DNA of 64,000 nt from Saturnia japonica (lineage: Eukaryota; Arthropoda; Insecta; Lepidoptera; Saturniidae): contig CM065311.1 of the NCBI GenBank assembly GCA_033032175.1, forward strand, positions 9,541,190-9,605,189, in the 5' to 3' direction. The notes beneath the pieces are model-generated. The model worked only from the letters and a program-made list of their open reading frames with translations. It searched no databases and had not been told where the DNA came from. Shown in pieces: positions 24,041-49,114 of the stretch (its first letter is position 1; every line of letters starts with the position of its first letter). The position numbers and the translations under genes are program-made.

Positions 24041-24597
24041 AAGGGTCGTGAAATATGTGTGCTGGGCCCTTATTTTAATCATCTATCGCGAATCAATCCC
24101 TCTCGAAACTATTGCTGCGATACATAGTAAAGAAAAAAGACTTACCTCGTCAGGAGGGGTGGTGACCTTGACCTTGCTCCGTTGACCTGGACTGCAGAAT
24201 GTGAAGTATTTGTGTTTGTGGAGTGAACTGTGTGCATGTGTGTGTGGCAGCCTCAGATACTACAACAGCAAGGACACTATGACTCAAGAAATCAGTTCAG
24301 CAAAACTCCTGGTACACCAACTCAAGTTATACAAAACAACATTTACCACCATATTTCAAACCGAACGTCAGTAATGACGTCGCACATACAAGACAAACAA
24401 ACGCAAGTTCACTGTATCAAAGCACAAAGCGATTTGTGCAGACGTGACTAGACGAGCCGTGGACGAAGTGCGGGGGGGGGGGGGGGGCGACGCGGCTCCT
24501 GCGTAGAACGATTGCCTCCACGCATAATACATTGGCGGCATCTGCAATGTATTTAAAACAACTATAGTGGCTCTTTTCCTAAAGGTACGGACGTGAC
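24041..24597. other. Unidentified 0.56-kb insertion within a Jockey fragment
   Basis: Jockey sequence stops at 24,598 (after the block equivalent to the start of NKYLGVTL) and resumes at 24,040 some 40 residues later, so this stretch is foreign to it. It includes a run of 16 G (24,472-24,487) and TGACGT motifs. I could not identify it. Confidence 0.5.
24472..24487 (+). repeat. Homopolymer run of 16 G
   Basis: Sixteen consecutive G residues in otherwise mixed sequence; a potential quadruplex former and a likely spot for assembly or sequencing length error. Confidence 0.95.
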
Positions 24598-24920
24598 AGT
24601 CACATCAAGATACATAGTCTCGGTGGCTCAGGGATCTTGTTTTTAAAGATTTTGAGAGGTTTGGTACCCTCGGGTATCTCTTTTTTGCTATGGTCGAAGA
24701 TAATCGCGGTGCTCTTGGAGGGGTTGATGGCTATGCACCATTTACGATACCATTTACTGAGTAACGGCACGTTTGACGGTTTATCTAAGGTGAAGTCTGT
24801 GCTTATTAGAAGCGTTAATGACTGTATCGTCAGTGTATAGACCTACTTCGACCTCGGAGCGACGGTGTAAGTCACTGATGTACAGGTTGAAAAGGCAAGG
24901 CGCGCAATGGGTCAACAAAA
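24598..24920 (-). pseudogene. Jockey-family RT fragment, copy G part 1
   Basis: The minus strand encodes LFNLYISDLHRRSEVEVG, then YTDDTVINASNKHRLHL, where the usual YADDT box is altered to YTDDT, and WCIAINPSKSTAIIFDHSK. It matches Jockey copies C and F over the palm and thumb. Frames are broken. Confidence 0.85.
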
Positions 24921-25187
24921 CATAAATATTAGTACTGTAAACCAATACGATAAAAAGTCATATCGGTACTGTGTGCACCGTACAGTACACCGTTTCAAAA
25001 TACATAGTTATGTCGAGTTGAGTCTAATAAACCGATATCTATGGTATTGAAATACATAGTTACGGTACTAGATATTTAAAACCAATATATAGATAAGGTA
25101 CGGTATTAGCTAAAAGCGTTATTAGTATTACCCATGGCTAGTCAAAATGTTTATAGAAACACTACCAGCTGTCATCCCCATACATTT

Positions 25188-25340
25188 GCCCTACTAGCCG
25201 TTAGTCTTATCCCTCCCAACCGCACGTAGCACGTCATTGGTAACTTAGCTGACGAACCGTTTTTATAGGAACGCTTTTAGCATACGCCTGTTTGAAAATA
25301 CTAACGTTCGTAAGCAAAACGAATCGTTCTATAAATATAG
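25188..25340 (+). repeat. Dispersed repeat (second copy 33,470-33,615, inverted)
   Basis: CCCTACTAG, TATCCCTCC, TTAGCTGACGAA and TTTTTATAGGAACGCTTTT occur in this order. The reverse complement of 33,470-33,615 carries CCCTACTAG, TATCCCTCC, TTGGCTGAGGAA and TTTTTATAGGAACGCTTTT. The family is not recognised. Confidence 0.65.
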
Positions 25341-25372
25341 GTCAGGCATAAGAAGATATCTTGATTATAGCC

Positions 25373-25388
25373 ATTAGTAATTACTAAT
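25373..25388. repeat. 16-bp perfect palindrome in AT-rich repeat patch
   Basis: ATTAGTAATTACTAAT is self-complementary, and close variants recur at 25,425-25,465. Probably part of an AT-rich low-complexity or MITE remnant. Confidence 0.6.
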
Positions 25389-25737
25389 ATTATTAGATAT
25401 TCGATGATGAGTGATCTTAATCGAATTACCAATAGTAATTACTAATGCTAGGTTACTAATATTAGTAGTTACTTATTTGATACAATTAGTCATCATTACG
25501 ACTGAACCTGACTTTTTTTGTAGCTAATTGGTAATATATGTTCTTGTAAATAACTTTGTTTACGACTGCTCGACCTTGTTTTTTGTGTGAATATATGATA
25601 AAGGTATTTTCAGTGGCCCAGAGAAAAAGTTATATATTTGAATTAGTATTAAATATCTCACAACTTCGCAATGTGTATGTATGTATGTATAATGTTATGG
25701 GCCAGAAGATAATTTTTTTTTTTTAAACTTTAAAGGC

Positions 25738-27735
25738 CCCAGGGGAATATGTGTAGTCAGGGGAGTGACACCATGGACAGGGTAGTAACAAATCGAGATA
25801 GGGAAGTCATATCCTATTAGTATTTTATATGTAAAAAAAAATATAGCAATAAAAGTTGTTGCTTATAATGTTTGCTATTTTAATTAATGAAATTCTATCA
25901 GTCTGAAATGTTAAACACTTGTTCTTTTTTAGTTATATCTTAATATCAGATCTGAATACTAACAAATCAATTAAAATAATGAATGTGAATATAAAATTAA
26001 AACAAACACAAAAAAACCACTTCTTACAAAATAATAAAAAAAAAAATTGGTTAAAATTATCAGTCTCATTTAAAGATATCAAAACAAATATTCTCCGTAA
26101 ATATTTATATTTTCCTTAAGCATTTATCATTACTTACTATTCAATTTTTGTGCTTAATACTTCTTAACGAAAAACAAAAATTATATCTTCATTATAAAAT
26201 CAACATTTTACTTAAAACTAATATTATTATTTTTAATAAAATAAAAAAACAATTTTCCTTAAAACTAACAACTACTTTTCAAATACTTCCACAGGCTTTA
26301 GAAATTTTTAAAATAACCTGTTACCCTGCATGAATATATTTGGCACAAGTTGTTTTTTAAAGATTTTCTCCGTTTTAACTTTTGTGACATAATTATCGTC
26401 TACTTTAAAAAGAATTCCATTGTTATCACTTATCTCTGGAATAGTCACCAAGATCTCTCCTTGTACAAAGTCAAAATCAGGTGAGCACACGCCGGCATAT
26501 ATGTAGTCCTTATTTTTATTCTGGTATTGTACAAGTACAAAATCACCGTTTTTACATTTGAAGACTTTGAACATAAAGGTTTATTGGCGCTGTGATTGTT
26601 ATCAATTGCAGAATCAGATTTTGCAATATTTTGTGGTATACATATTTTGAGTGTATCGTCGTCAGAATTTGGGTATATTTTAGAAGCATCTAATTTGGCA
26701 GGATCGTTGTAAGCATAAGTGATTTCATCCAAGTTGAAGTGACCACAAAGTTAAAGCAAAAGCTACTAAAGCTCTTCATATACAACTTTTTACCTGTACA
26801 TTACTTCTTACTTGATGTACCTTTAGCGTTTAAACTAAAGGCTTCATAAGTGATCTCTTGTCTTCAATTATATTCTTTTGTAATTAAATTTTCTCTTCGG
26901 GTATGAGGAACATTTAAATGTTATGACAATTTATATAATATGTTTTAACAAGTTCATTTATGGTAAAAATGTCGGTTCCTGATGCGACGATTTTATCGGC
27001 TGTTCGTTTGCAGTTCCCTCCTACTGCATCTGGAGCTCCTTTACCGTGTCTAGCTTCATGATAGTTCCAGGTAAAATCTACTATGTTTGGAAACGCTTCA
27101 GTCTACTTTTCTACGCATCTTAACTTCCTTAGATACTTTTTCACCTTTTGTCGTAATTAATCTATTTCATCTTTTTGTTTTTTAATAACTCTTTCGTAAT
27201 TTTCTTTGACTTTCTAATCGTTTTTAGCGGCTAGTGCAACATTATTTTGTGTTTCAGGAACTGGAAGATATTCATCATTACCAGATGAGAGCGGCGTCAC
27301 AGGACTATATTCAATAGACTGAAGTTTTAAACGATCTCTGTGCTTTTTAGTTTCCTCCCTTCATATTTTTCAAATAGTTCGTTGTTCCCTTTCAGTCATA
27401 TCTTAAATACATTTTATTTGACCATTTTCATTATTTCTTTGATATTTCAGTCTTTCTTTCTTTTGTAGTTGTTCATTCTTACCCGGATCACCTTTTATAA
27501 TTAACGTAACCAGCTTAAAGTTTTTTTAGACTTCCTTCCATTCTTTGCTTCTTTTTAGTTTTTGCCATGATTCTAGCCTATATATGACATAAGTAGAAAC
27601 TGGAACAAATTAAAGTAGATGTTAAAATAGGAAATAACAATAATTTACATTTTTAGTAATTCCCCTGGCTCTATTGTATATTCCCTGGCATGCAAAATGC
27701 CAGGGGAGTGGCACCAGAGTAGTGATAAAATGGCT
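25738..27735. mobile_element. Possible DNA transposon with CCAGGG-type terminal repeats
   Basis: The left side (25,738-25,790) begins CCAGGGGAATATGTGTAGTC. The right side (27,658-27,690), read in reverse, gives CCAGGGAATATACAATAGAG. A further direct copy of AGGGGAGTGGCACCA lies at 27,702-27,716, matching AGGGGAGTGACACCA at 25,758-25,772. The region encloses the pseudogene at 26,308-27,570. No target duplication is clear, so the boundaries are tentative. Confidence 0.4.
26308..27570 (-). pseudogene. Transposon-associated protein of unknown function, degraded
   Basis: On the minus strand from 27,568 a start MAKTKKKQRMEGSLKKL leads into a charged region (EKERLKYQRNNENGQIK, KKHRDRLKLQ), a block at 27,060-26,960 reading WNYHEARHGKGAPDAVGG then CKRTADKIVASGTD, a LKVHQV block, and a C-terminal region (26,574-26,308) with GDFVLVQYQNKNKDYIYAGV. 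This architecture, with a GHGKGAPDG-type motif and a small barrel-like C-terminus, recurs in uncharacterised insect and cnidarian proteins that behave like transposon products. I cannot name the enzyme. At least six stops or frameshifts are present. Confidence 0.6.
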
Positions 27736-28989
27736 AATAACCTCAAAATACAGCTAAAAACGTGTAATGTGTGTGTGCTAAAAATGTGCAATTAGCTCTT
27801 CTAGCTCACAGTTAATATTATTTTCTACAAATGCAAATCTATGTAAAAATATACACTTACCAGGGTAAATACTGCATCGACTGGCACAAACACGCTCTAT
27901 GACACCGTAACGACTACTGAAGCACGAAGACGATATGTAAATCGTTGTTGCGATTGGCTTGTTGGTATGTTCACTTTCTTCAATACGCGCCTATCAAGGC
28001 TTGAACGTCAGCGTTTGCGATTTTTGCTCGATAATTTGAACTAAAGTTCACCAGGTGAGTGTGACACTACTTTAGAGAGACTCAAAAGTTTATTATTATT
28101 AATACGTTGATAATTTTTTTTTACCTATATATCATGATATCATGTTTTATCCTTTATTTAGTTACACAAATATTGATGAAATATCAATATAAGATTTAAA
28201 TTAAAAAATATTTGGTATTTGGTATACAGGGCTTAAACAAAACACGAGATTAATAGTTAATTTAAGGATATAGGACAATAAATTTAATGATTTAGTGAAA
28301 GATTTTTGATGGAGCCGTTATAATCCCAATACTGTATATTGACCCTTTTAGCTTCCCACTTTATATTTTTACTCAATTATGAATAATCATCGAATTAACT
28401 TCATTTATATAATTATTCATAATCGACCAACTCCAAATAGCGGTAGATTGCGACTATAAAAACCCTGCAAAATTCACAAAGTACAGTGCAAAAAGGAGAA
28501 ATTATAAATGTTTTCGGAACTACAATAATTTGTACTTCTGACAATAATAATAATAAAAAATTCTGTGGTACTGAAATTCATATAATGTTGAAAAAATATG
28601 CAGTGCTGTCGATTTGTGGGGAATTCCAAAATTAAGGGGAATTTTAACTCTGGTGGGATTGGCGATATGTGGGAAAAATGCGGGGATTTTAACGTTTTGC
28701 AATTCACTCTTTTGGCGCACTGAGTAATGGATAAAATTCAGAGCTCCGTATGCATAATTTGACTGAAAATTCTGATCAAACCAAGTTATTGGCTCAAGGG
28801 ATAAAATATTGAATTCAGAAAGAAGTGCTAGCTGTGCCGCGCAGTCTCACCCACGTTTAATTTAAAAAAAATCTCTGTCTGTAAATTCATAATACTTCAC
28901 CATTTTTTAGTAATATTTTCTTCTTATATTAAAATATATTGGTTTTCTCCGCATCCTGTTCTACCAAGCCAAGTGTTGAATTATTATAA
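27736..28989. other. No gene recognised
   Basis: AT-rich. The 28,610-28,700 patch with GGGGAATT phrases may be the same dispersed repeat noted at 12,240-12,500. No coding signal was recognised. Confidence 0.4.
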
Positions 28990-29330
28990 TTTTTTATTAT
29001 CTCATAAGCTATGCGTTCAAATAACATGCTATAAAGGGCAAAGTTTATCGTCATGAAATTGTCTTAATGATGAAGGAACCTTCGTTCCTAAGTATTAATA
29101 TGCCATGCCTAATAATAATGTTCATAAATAACTTTTTAATTTAACATAAGTTTTTTATACATAATGCCTGATTGTGGCTGGTATATAAAAGACAGGGATA
29201 TGGTGTCGCGGAGTTTTTTAGATGTAGTAAGGACGAATTATTTTTAGAAAATTGTCTTTACTTATCACTAACTATTATGCCAACGAATGCTGATAATGCA
29301 GCAATGCTTTGTCAAATATGTTTTGATCAT
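28990..29330. repeat. Helitron-associated segment shared with pAbp intron
   Basis: CAAATAACATGCTATAAAGG, ATATGCCATGCCTAA and CTATTATGCCAACG match 33,965-34,280 in the same order and orientation with about 15-20% change. It lies directly 3' of the Helitron Rep remnant, so it is probably the non-coding 3' part of that element. Confidence 0.65.
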
Positions 29331-29369
29331 ATTGTACATCATCTGAAACTAACTCTCGCCGTCGCTGAA

Positions 29370-30620
29370 TCAGAATAACACTGGCATATTTTCTCGAAAT
29401 TTATTCCATAAACTAACAGAATCAGTTACTTGACAAAACGCTACTATGATGGCAAACAAATATCTTAATGATGTAGCTGAACTGCAAATAGCTGCTTCTG
29501 ATAATGTGTTTTCCCAGTGAGAATCGTCTTCCAAAAGCCCCATTGCTTTGCATGCTGTTTGATATGTATTGTAAATAACACCTTGTACAGTTCTCAGGTG
29601 TGCAAAGGATGTCGGGCCTTTTACAACATGCAGTAACATTCTCAGATAAAAGCATTCGCTGTTTTTGGGATAAATCACGTAGACTCTGCCAAGAGCACCC
29701 TTTTTTTTACTCCGGGGAAACCATCAACCGCAGTACCTTGCTTTTGCCGTTGAAAGGCTTTAGAACTCTGGTTCCATGTATAGTAACTTGGAACTCTGTC
29801 ATATGTCAGTGTTTTCGCGAAATCATCTTGAGCGCATAACTTGAAGAATGCGGTTAATTTTGTGTCCCGCGGGTTATTGACAACTTCTTGTATATTGTTC
29901 TCAGTGAAATATACTCTTTGTCCATTTTCTAGATGAACTGCAAGGTGGACAATAGTGGGAGCTCGGTCGTGCACTTCGAATGATAAAATCCTCCACACTG
30001 CTTCAGAGCTGCAAATGTAACGTCCGGATTGATATCTTTCCACTCCATTTGGTGATTGTATGCCGAAAGTGGCTTGATCGCTACCTTTATTAATGTATTT
30101 AGTAACATATTGGATCGACTTTATTGAACTGTACAACTCTACGTTGATGTGGGCATCAAAAACTTTCAAAAGGAGCGGATTATAGGAAACTATCCATCGG
30201 TTATCAATATCATGGTTTCGGACGGTGGCACTTTGCCCGCCCTGTTCTGGCGATCGTCGACGATATTTGGGATATCCATCATCGCTAGTAGATGTTTGAG
30301 TTTGGAACGACTTCGGAAATTTTTTACTGCATTTGGAATCTCGCATACATTGAGAATTACGGTTTAAAGCTCAGCAAGGGCCGTTCACCATGTGTTTCTT
30401 TACGATTTCCAACAGGACACGATCTTCTTTAACCGGCAATTTAGCTGAAATAACGCTGTCAATTTGATTTGGTCTGATTTTGTTCACTAACCACACCAGC
30501 AGATGTACATGTGATAAATCACGTTTCTGCCACTCTATAGTGTACATATGACAGCGCGGTGGACCGAATATATGAGAATTATTAATGAGGTGCAGGAGTT
30601 TCTGTACTTTTAAATGGAAG
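29370..30620 (-). pseudogene. Helitron Rep (HUH) domain remnant
   Basis: The minus strand from 30,560 reads YTIEWQKRDLSHVHLLVWLV, which contains the HUH metal-binding motif (HVH) of the rolling-circle Rep domain. It continues VKKHMVNGP and a stop (30,396) replacing a glycine, then SQCMRDSKCSKKFPKSF. The long frame 30,346-29,675 gives NRWIVSYNPLLLKVFDAHIN and IKSIQYVTKYINKGSD, the standard Rep-C-terminal blocks, followed by VPSYYTWN. A frameshift joins to 29,678-29,370 (GPTSFAHLRTVQGV). The helicase is absent. It is a dead partial copy. Confidence 0.9.
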
Positions 30621-30784
30621 ACTCTGATATGCTTATTTAGTAACCTTTACAAACTTCACACTAGATGTCACTACTTATCATAGACAATAGTTATAGAGTA
30701 TACATTATTTGTTTATTAAACTACAGACTATAAATTCGAAAGCTTAGATTGCGCTGAATAAATTCTTGGCGAAGAATGAGCTAA

Positions 30785-30820
30785 GTTAAGACTGAGTACT
30801 CTATATTATAAATTTTAGCC
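30785..30820 (-). repeat. Terminal-repeat-like sequence related to 9.59/12.2 kb ends
   Basis: The reverse complement reads GGCTAAAATTTATAATATAG then AGTACTCAGTCTTAAC, resembling the terminus at 9,590 (GGCTGAAATCTATAGAGTGT). No partner end was found nearby. Confidence 0.4.
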
Positions 30821-30830
30821 TAAGAATAAT

Positions 30831-31550
30831 TGAGGGTTATAAGAAATAAGAATAGCAAACGGTCAAAACACAGATATTAAAGCTCATGTCATTATATAAA
30901 AGATATATAACAAAAATTATATATCATTAACTAATGTAGAAAGCAATATAAACACTGATATATTTACTAAATTATTATCAATTAATCAACATTATTATTT
31001 AACTTTTAAAATGAATTTATTGGATTATGCTTGAAAGTATTAAGATATTGTAACACTTGACTTTAATAAGATGAATATTTGTAATATTAGTTCTAATTTA
31101 ATTGTATTTCAAATGAGCTATAAATAGTGAAAGACAATTTAAATTTGTTTAAAATTCCAAAGTCAGAGCGGGTGTTGGACATTTAAAAGGAGTAGATCTG
31201 TTTGGTAGGTAATGTAAGAATGTCAATGTCTTGTCGATGTCAAATTTATAATAAAATATATAGTGGTGTTATAGAAAAAGTCTTTTGTGTTTTTATTTAA
31301 TTAAAATCCCAATTTAAATATTATTATTAAGATACTCTATACGCAATTAAGTTTTACTTCAAATTTTTTTATTGGAATTGTTTTTTTTTGTAAGACATGA
31401 CGTGACGAATATATAGGGAATAAGAATTTTTGGTTTTCTCCAGTTTGGAAGTTGAGCTAGATTTTTGGGGAATTTAGACATTGGACATTGACAATGCTAT
31501 CTACACAGGCGGCTCTTGCTAACACGCCATTTTCCTTTTTGTCAAACGTC
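30831..31550. other. pAbp upstream region
   Basis: AT-rich DNA upstream of the likely pAbp transcription start. No TATA box is positioned convincingly; ribosome- and translation-related genes often lack one. Confidence 0.4.
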
Positions 31551-31551
31551 A

Positions 31552-31564
31552 CCTTTTCCTTTGG
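31552..31564 (+). promoter_or_regulatory. pAbp: Candidate pyrimidine (TOP-like) transcription start of pAbp
   Basis: CCTTTTCCTTTGG sits about 300 bp before the start codon. PABP mRNAs belong to the TOP class, which start at a C followed by pyrimidines and are controlled by mTOR. The site is inferred from motif and position only. Confidence 0.4.
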
Positions 31565-31646
31565 TGAGCAAGGTGTGTTCACGTGAGGTTGTGTGTTCCC
31601 TTGTATAGGCTACACAAACCTCATAATTTCGTGAAAATATTCTTGT

Positions 31647-31712
31647 AAAATAAAAAAAAAAAATATAAAATACAAAAAACCCCAAAAAAATAGAAAAATA
31701 ACTTAAAATAAA
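31647..31712 (+). promoter_or_regulatory. pAbp: A-rich tract in pAbp 5' UTR (autoregulatory type)
   Basis: About 66 nt made mostly of A, including a run of 12, interrupted by single U, C or G residues, roughly 150 nt upstream of the ATG. In other animals PABP binds such a tract in its own leader and blocks scanning, giving negative feedback. Position and composition fit; function is inferred. Confidence 0.75.
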
Positions 31713-31831
31713 CGGGAATCACTTGATTTTAATTTGGTATACGTAAGCGTGCAACGTGGTCTGAGGAATGCTATAGTAATTTAGAGAAAGTGAAGTTTAT
31801 CGTTGCTTACGTGTTGTTAATGTCTACGTGA

Positions 31832-45571
<13,740 letters not shown>

Positions 45572-45729
45572 CTGCAAATTTTTTATTCTACAAATTGGTA
45601 GTAAAATCTTACTACCTACTTTTGTTACAAGACTATAATAATCTTATTAATTTGCTTTGATCCTTCAATAATATACTTTATATATCCCGATCATAAAAAT
45701 ACCTAATAAAAATTGAAAAAAAAAAATGG

Positions 45730-45735
45730 AATAAA
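45730..45735 (+). terminator. pAbp: Candidate pAbp polyadenylation signal
   Basis: AATAAA lies 160 nt after the stop in an A-rich stretch. Other AATAAA-like sites follow downstream (for example near 46,363), so which one is used is not decided by the sequence. Confidence 0.4.
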
Positions 45736-46902
45736 ATGTGGATTGTACTAATCCCATAAACATAATAAGTATAATGGGGAGTACATTTCTGCAAACAAAA
45801 ATATTGTAACTTAACATTTCTACATTATGAACGAGTGAACTATTCAGAGTTCTTATTTTTAAATTTTTACATGGCAAAGAAGTAAAATTTAAGTTAGTCA
45901 TGTTATCATTTGTTTTTCTTTTCATATTAATTTTATCATATCTCGATAATGAAGATTGCTTTTGTTCTGTAATTTTACATTAATTTCAAGTCAGTTATGC
46001 ATTTTGATACCTTGGATTGTAAACTTGGTCTCTTATGAAGCTGACATTTTCTCTTATTGTATGTTAAAATATATATTCAGTTCTGTAATATTTATTATAT
46101 AGAATGGCGTTTTATTTAATGCCCCTGACTGCCTGATAAGAGTACACTAAAATTTCTATTGAAATATTTCTTGAGATAAGATTGAAACCTTTGATCACGC
46201 ATAGAAGAAAGTTCACACATTTTGCAGTGCAGATAACAATACTATCTCTTTACTGTATGGGTACCTTCCATTTTCTTGCAAGTCCATTAGTCTGAGGAAT
46301 ACCAGTAACTACAGCCTGATGGCTGAAATGAACTTTTTTAAACTAATAAACAATCATTGACGAATAAAAAAGTTATACGTACATGTAAACAATTTCTTAA
46401 AAAGTAGGTACACTGGGTTAAAAATAATTCCAGCTTTGACAATTTTATCTATTCATAAAATTGAGGGTTATGTACTAGTACATACATAATACCTCAATGA
46501 TTCATTTATGAAGCACTGATAGAGTATCTACATAAATTTTAACACGTTCACTGTGCAAGACCCATCGGTAGTGCATTTTGAGTTACCGTATATGCTTGTC
46601 AAGGGGCATGTGCTCTAACAAGTTTTAAAGGCATTTAATTTTGAACATGTGCGAGTTTACTTATTTTTATCGACGTACACGTACGTGAGAATTGCTGTAA
46701 AAAAAAGCCCTCAAAACCGGATGAATTTTTAATAAGTCTTTTTAGTATTCTATCATCAAAAGTGCAGGTATTTTGTATGAAAAATAAAACCCTAATGAGA
46801 TAATATTAGTAGGTACCTACTTATTTTTAATGACATCTGCCTGTGTCTACGTGATTTGTTGTAATGAAAAAAAAAATTGGGTTCGTTTAATTACCGCAAA
46901 AT
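45736..46902. other. pAbp 3' flank
   Basis: AT-rich, possibly including alternative 3' UTR. No gene or repeat was recognised. Confidence 0.4.
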
Positions 46903-47759
46903 TATGGAGGGTAGAGGTAAGGAGAACCATCTAGTATGGGAGATCAGTTGAAAAAAAGTGTCCACCTGTAAACAGCAAATTATGGTTCGAAGACTCGTCA
47001 AAATAGCGCTAGTGTCGGAAAAGGAAATGATATGAATTTAGCAGTTATAAACAAAGTGAAGTGTGCTGGGTTGAAAAATTTAATATTTTTCGTGACTTTC
47101 GTAGTTAGGAGATATGCAGTATTTAAAACCTGAACTATCTACGTAGTCAAATGTAATTTAGTGAATATAACCTGTAAAGCTGCGGAAATAGCACAGATAG
47201 TGATTCGATTGTTATAAACTTTTGTAAGTACATTTTTGTTATTTTTTAATAATTTCATTGTTGTTAAAGTAAATAAAAGTAGCGTAGAAGCAATGGAAAA
47301 GGTTTGTTCAGTGAAAAGTTGTCCAAGTGGACGTAAATTAAAAAGTAAACGGAATTGATACATCTCAACCTGTCATTTTTTCGACCAACAGTATGTACAT
47401 ATTGTAGCGACATCTCTCGCCACAACTGACGCATCAACGCATCGACACAACTACGTAGCGACATCTATCGAGACACATAGGATGCATCCCTACTATCCTA
47501 CATTGCGCTATAGAAATTCACTCTATCGTTGAGTATATATACAAAAACCCGACTACAACTCACCTCCGCTAAACCTATAATAAATTTTTATTAATTATTT
47601 AACAATAGCGAAGTTAACGGATACATAAAAGATTTTGATTTTTATATGGCGCTGTTTTTAAATACTTTCCACTTGCTATTGTGGCGCCATCTTAATTTAC
47701 TGCCTTTCAGTGGACACTTTAATATACTGAGATGGTTCTCCTTACCTCTACCCTCCATA
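46903..47759. mobile_element. Non-autonomous DNA transposon (MITE) with 8-bp duplication
   Basis: Both ends carry an inverted repeat of 30 bp starting TATGGAGGGTAGAGGTAAGG; the right end is its reverse complement finishing at 47,759. The 8-bp sequence CGCAAAAT flanks both sides (46,895-46,902 and 47,760-47,767), the duplication size of hAT, P or Merlin elements. A subterminal AGTGTCCAC/GTGGACACT pair is also inverted. There is no coding capacity. A solo LTR (47,403-47,572) is nested inside, so the original element was about 690 bp. Confidence 0.88.
47403..47572 (+). mobile_element. Solo LTR, family S, copy 1 (short form)
   Basis: Starts TGTAGCGACATCTCTCGCC and ends CACCTCCGCTAA, with a TATA box (GTATATATAC, 47,533-47,542) and an AATAAA just beyond (47,579). 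The inverted copy at 62,921-63,190 has the same ends plus about 100 bp extra between GACTACAAC and CTCACCTCCGC. No clear duplication is visible here, but the copy at 62.9 kb has one. Confidence 0.7.
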
Positions 47760-49114
47760 CGCAAAATCTATGGTCGCGCCCATAGATAATACACTAATAC
47801 AGGAAGTCGCGCCCTTTATCTCTGGTCGCGCCTATGACAATTCCACGTTTGTAATAATTTATGGGTGTCCTACTAATAAGCAAGCTTTTAAAATTCGTTC
47901 ATACTCATTTATCTCGTGTAAATATCACTAGGATCACGGCCCTCACAGACTCGACAATAGTATTATCGTGGTTTCAGTTGGAAGCTTATAAATTAAAACT
48001 AGTTACCGTGTTACACAAATAATTGAAATACCTTCTCACCATTGGCGACATGTCAACAGTGAAAATAATTTAGCTGACATTAATTGTTCCCGTGGTGTTT
48101 TCCTCGCTCAGTTGTCTGCGACAGTATGCAGTGGCTATTTGTTGGTGAATGACTGTACGATGCGTACGAGAAGTGGCCTATCTCAGCATGCATTTGTTAA
48201 TGAAAACATCTCTAAAACGCCGGAATTGAAAATATGTTTAAAAATATCTAATAAATAAAAGAAGAATTTTGCGAACGTTTATTTACATAGCAGATTTTCT
48301 TTTTTTATTTACTAAATTACAAAGATGCGTCGCGTCGCTTGGATGTTAACATGGCAAAGCAAAGAAGATGATCCATAGAAATCAATTGTATTATCGACTA
48401 TTGAATTAGGTATATAAAGCTTAGGACAAACAGATCCCACTCGTCCAAGATCAGTAGTCATTACTGTTATTCAGAATGAGATCGTTTGTCTAAAGGAGTT
48501 AACTTTTTTTTTATTTTGTACCTTCTTTATAGAAACTATCTCGTTTTCTTGATGAGCTTGGTTTTCTCAGGGTAGGGGGTCGTATTTCCCACTCTGAGCT
48601 TCCCTATATTGCCAAGCATCCTCGTCTTTTATTAGATAGTTCCTTTACCTACTAGATTACTTATTGGGTAGCATCATCTAAAGTATTTACATGTAGGGCC
48701 TCGTACGTTACAAGGCATCATTAGTAATTATTTTTGGATCTTATAGGCTCGTAGTCTCATAAGATCTTTAATATGTATATGTAAAGTTTGTTTCAAATGT
48801 AAAACGCCTCTGCTACAGCCCGAGATGCTTCGTTACCACCCACTCGATTGATGCCAAACAAGATTTTCGAACACGTTGGTGTTGATATTGGCAGTCCATT
48901 CTTAACTAAGAAAAGCTTACGGCGTAACCCAAAAGTGTCTAAATCGTATTTAGCTTTGTTCGTTTGCTATTCCACGAAAGCAGCACCTACACTTGGAGTT
49001 ATTGTCCTCTATGAAGGCGGACTGCTTCTTAGTCTTATTAGATAGATTCGTAGCGCGTTTATGTAGTTTTCGTTACTTCGACTGCAGCACTAATTTTATG
49101 GGTGCGAGTAAACA

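Noticed and set aside
29160..29380. Plus-strand 68-residue open frame (29,172-29,378)
   Set aside because: It lies in the Helitron-associated repeat segment and has no family resemblance.
47766..47787. 8-bp inverted repeat around TCGCGC with three GTCGCGCC copies
   Set aside because: Possibly a fragment of an old repeat also present near 62,460, but too short to define as a feature.
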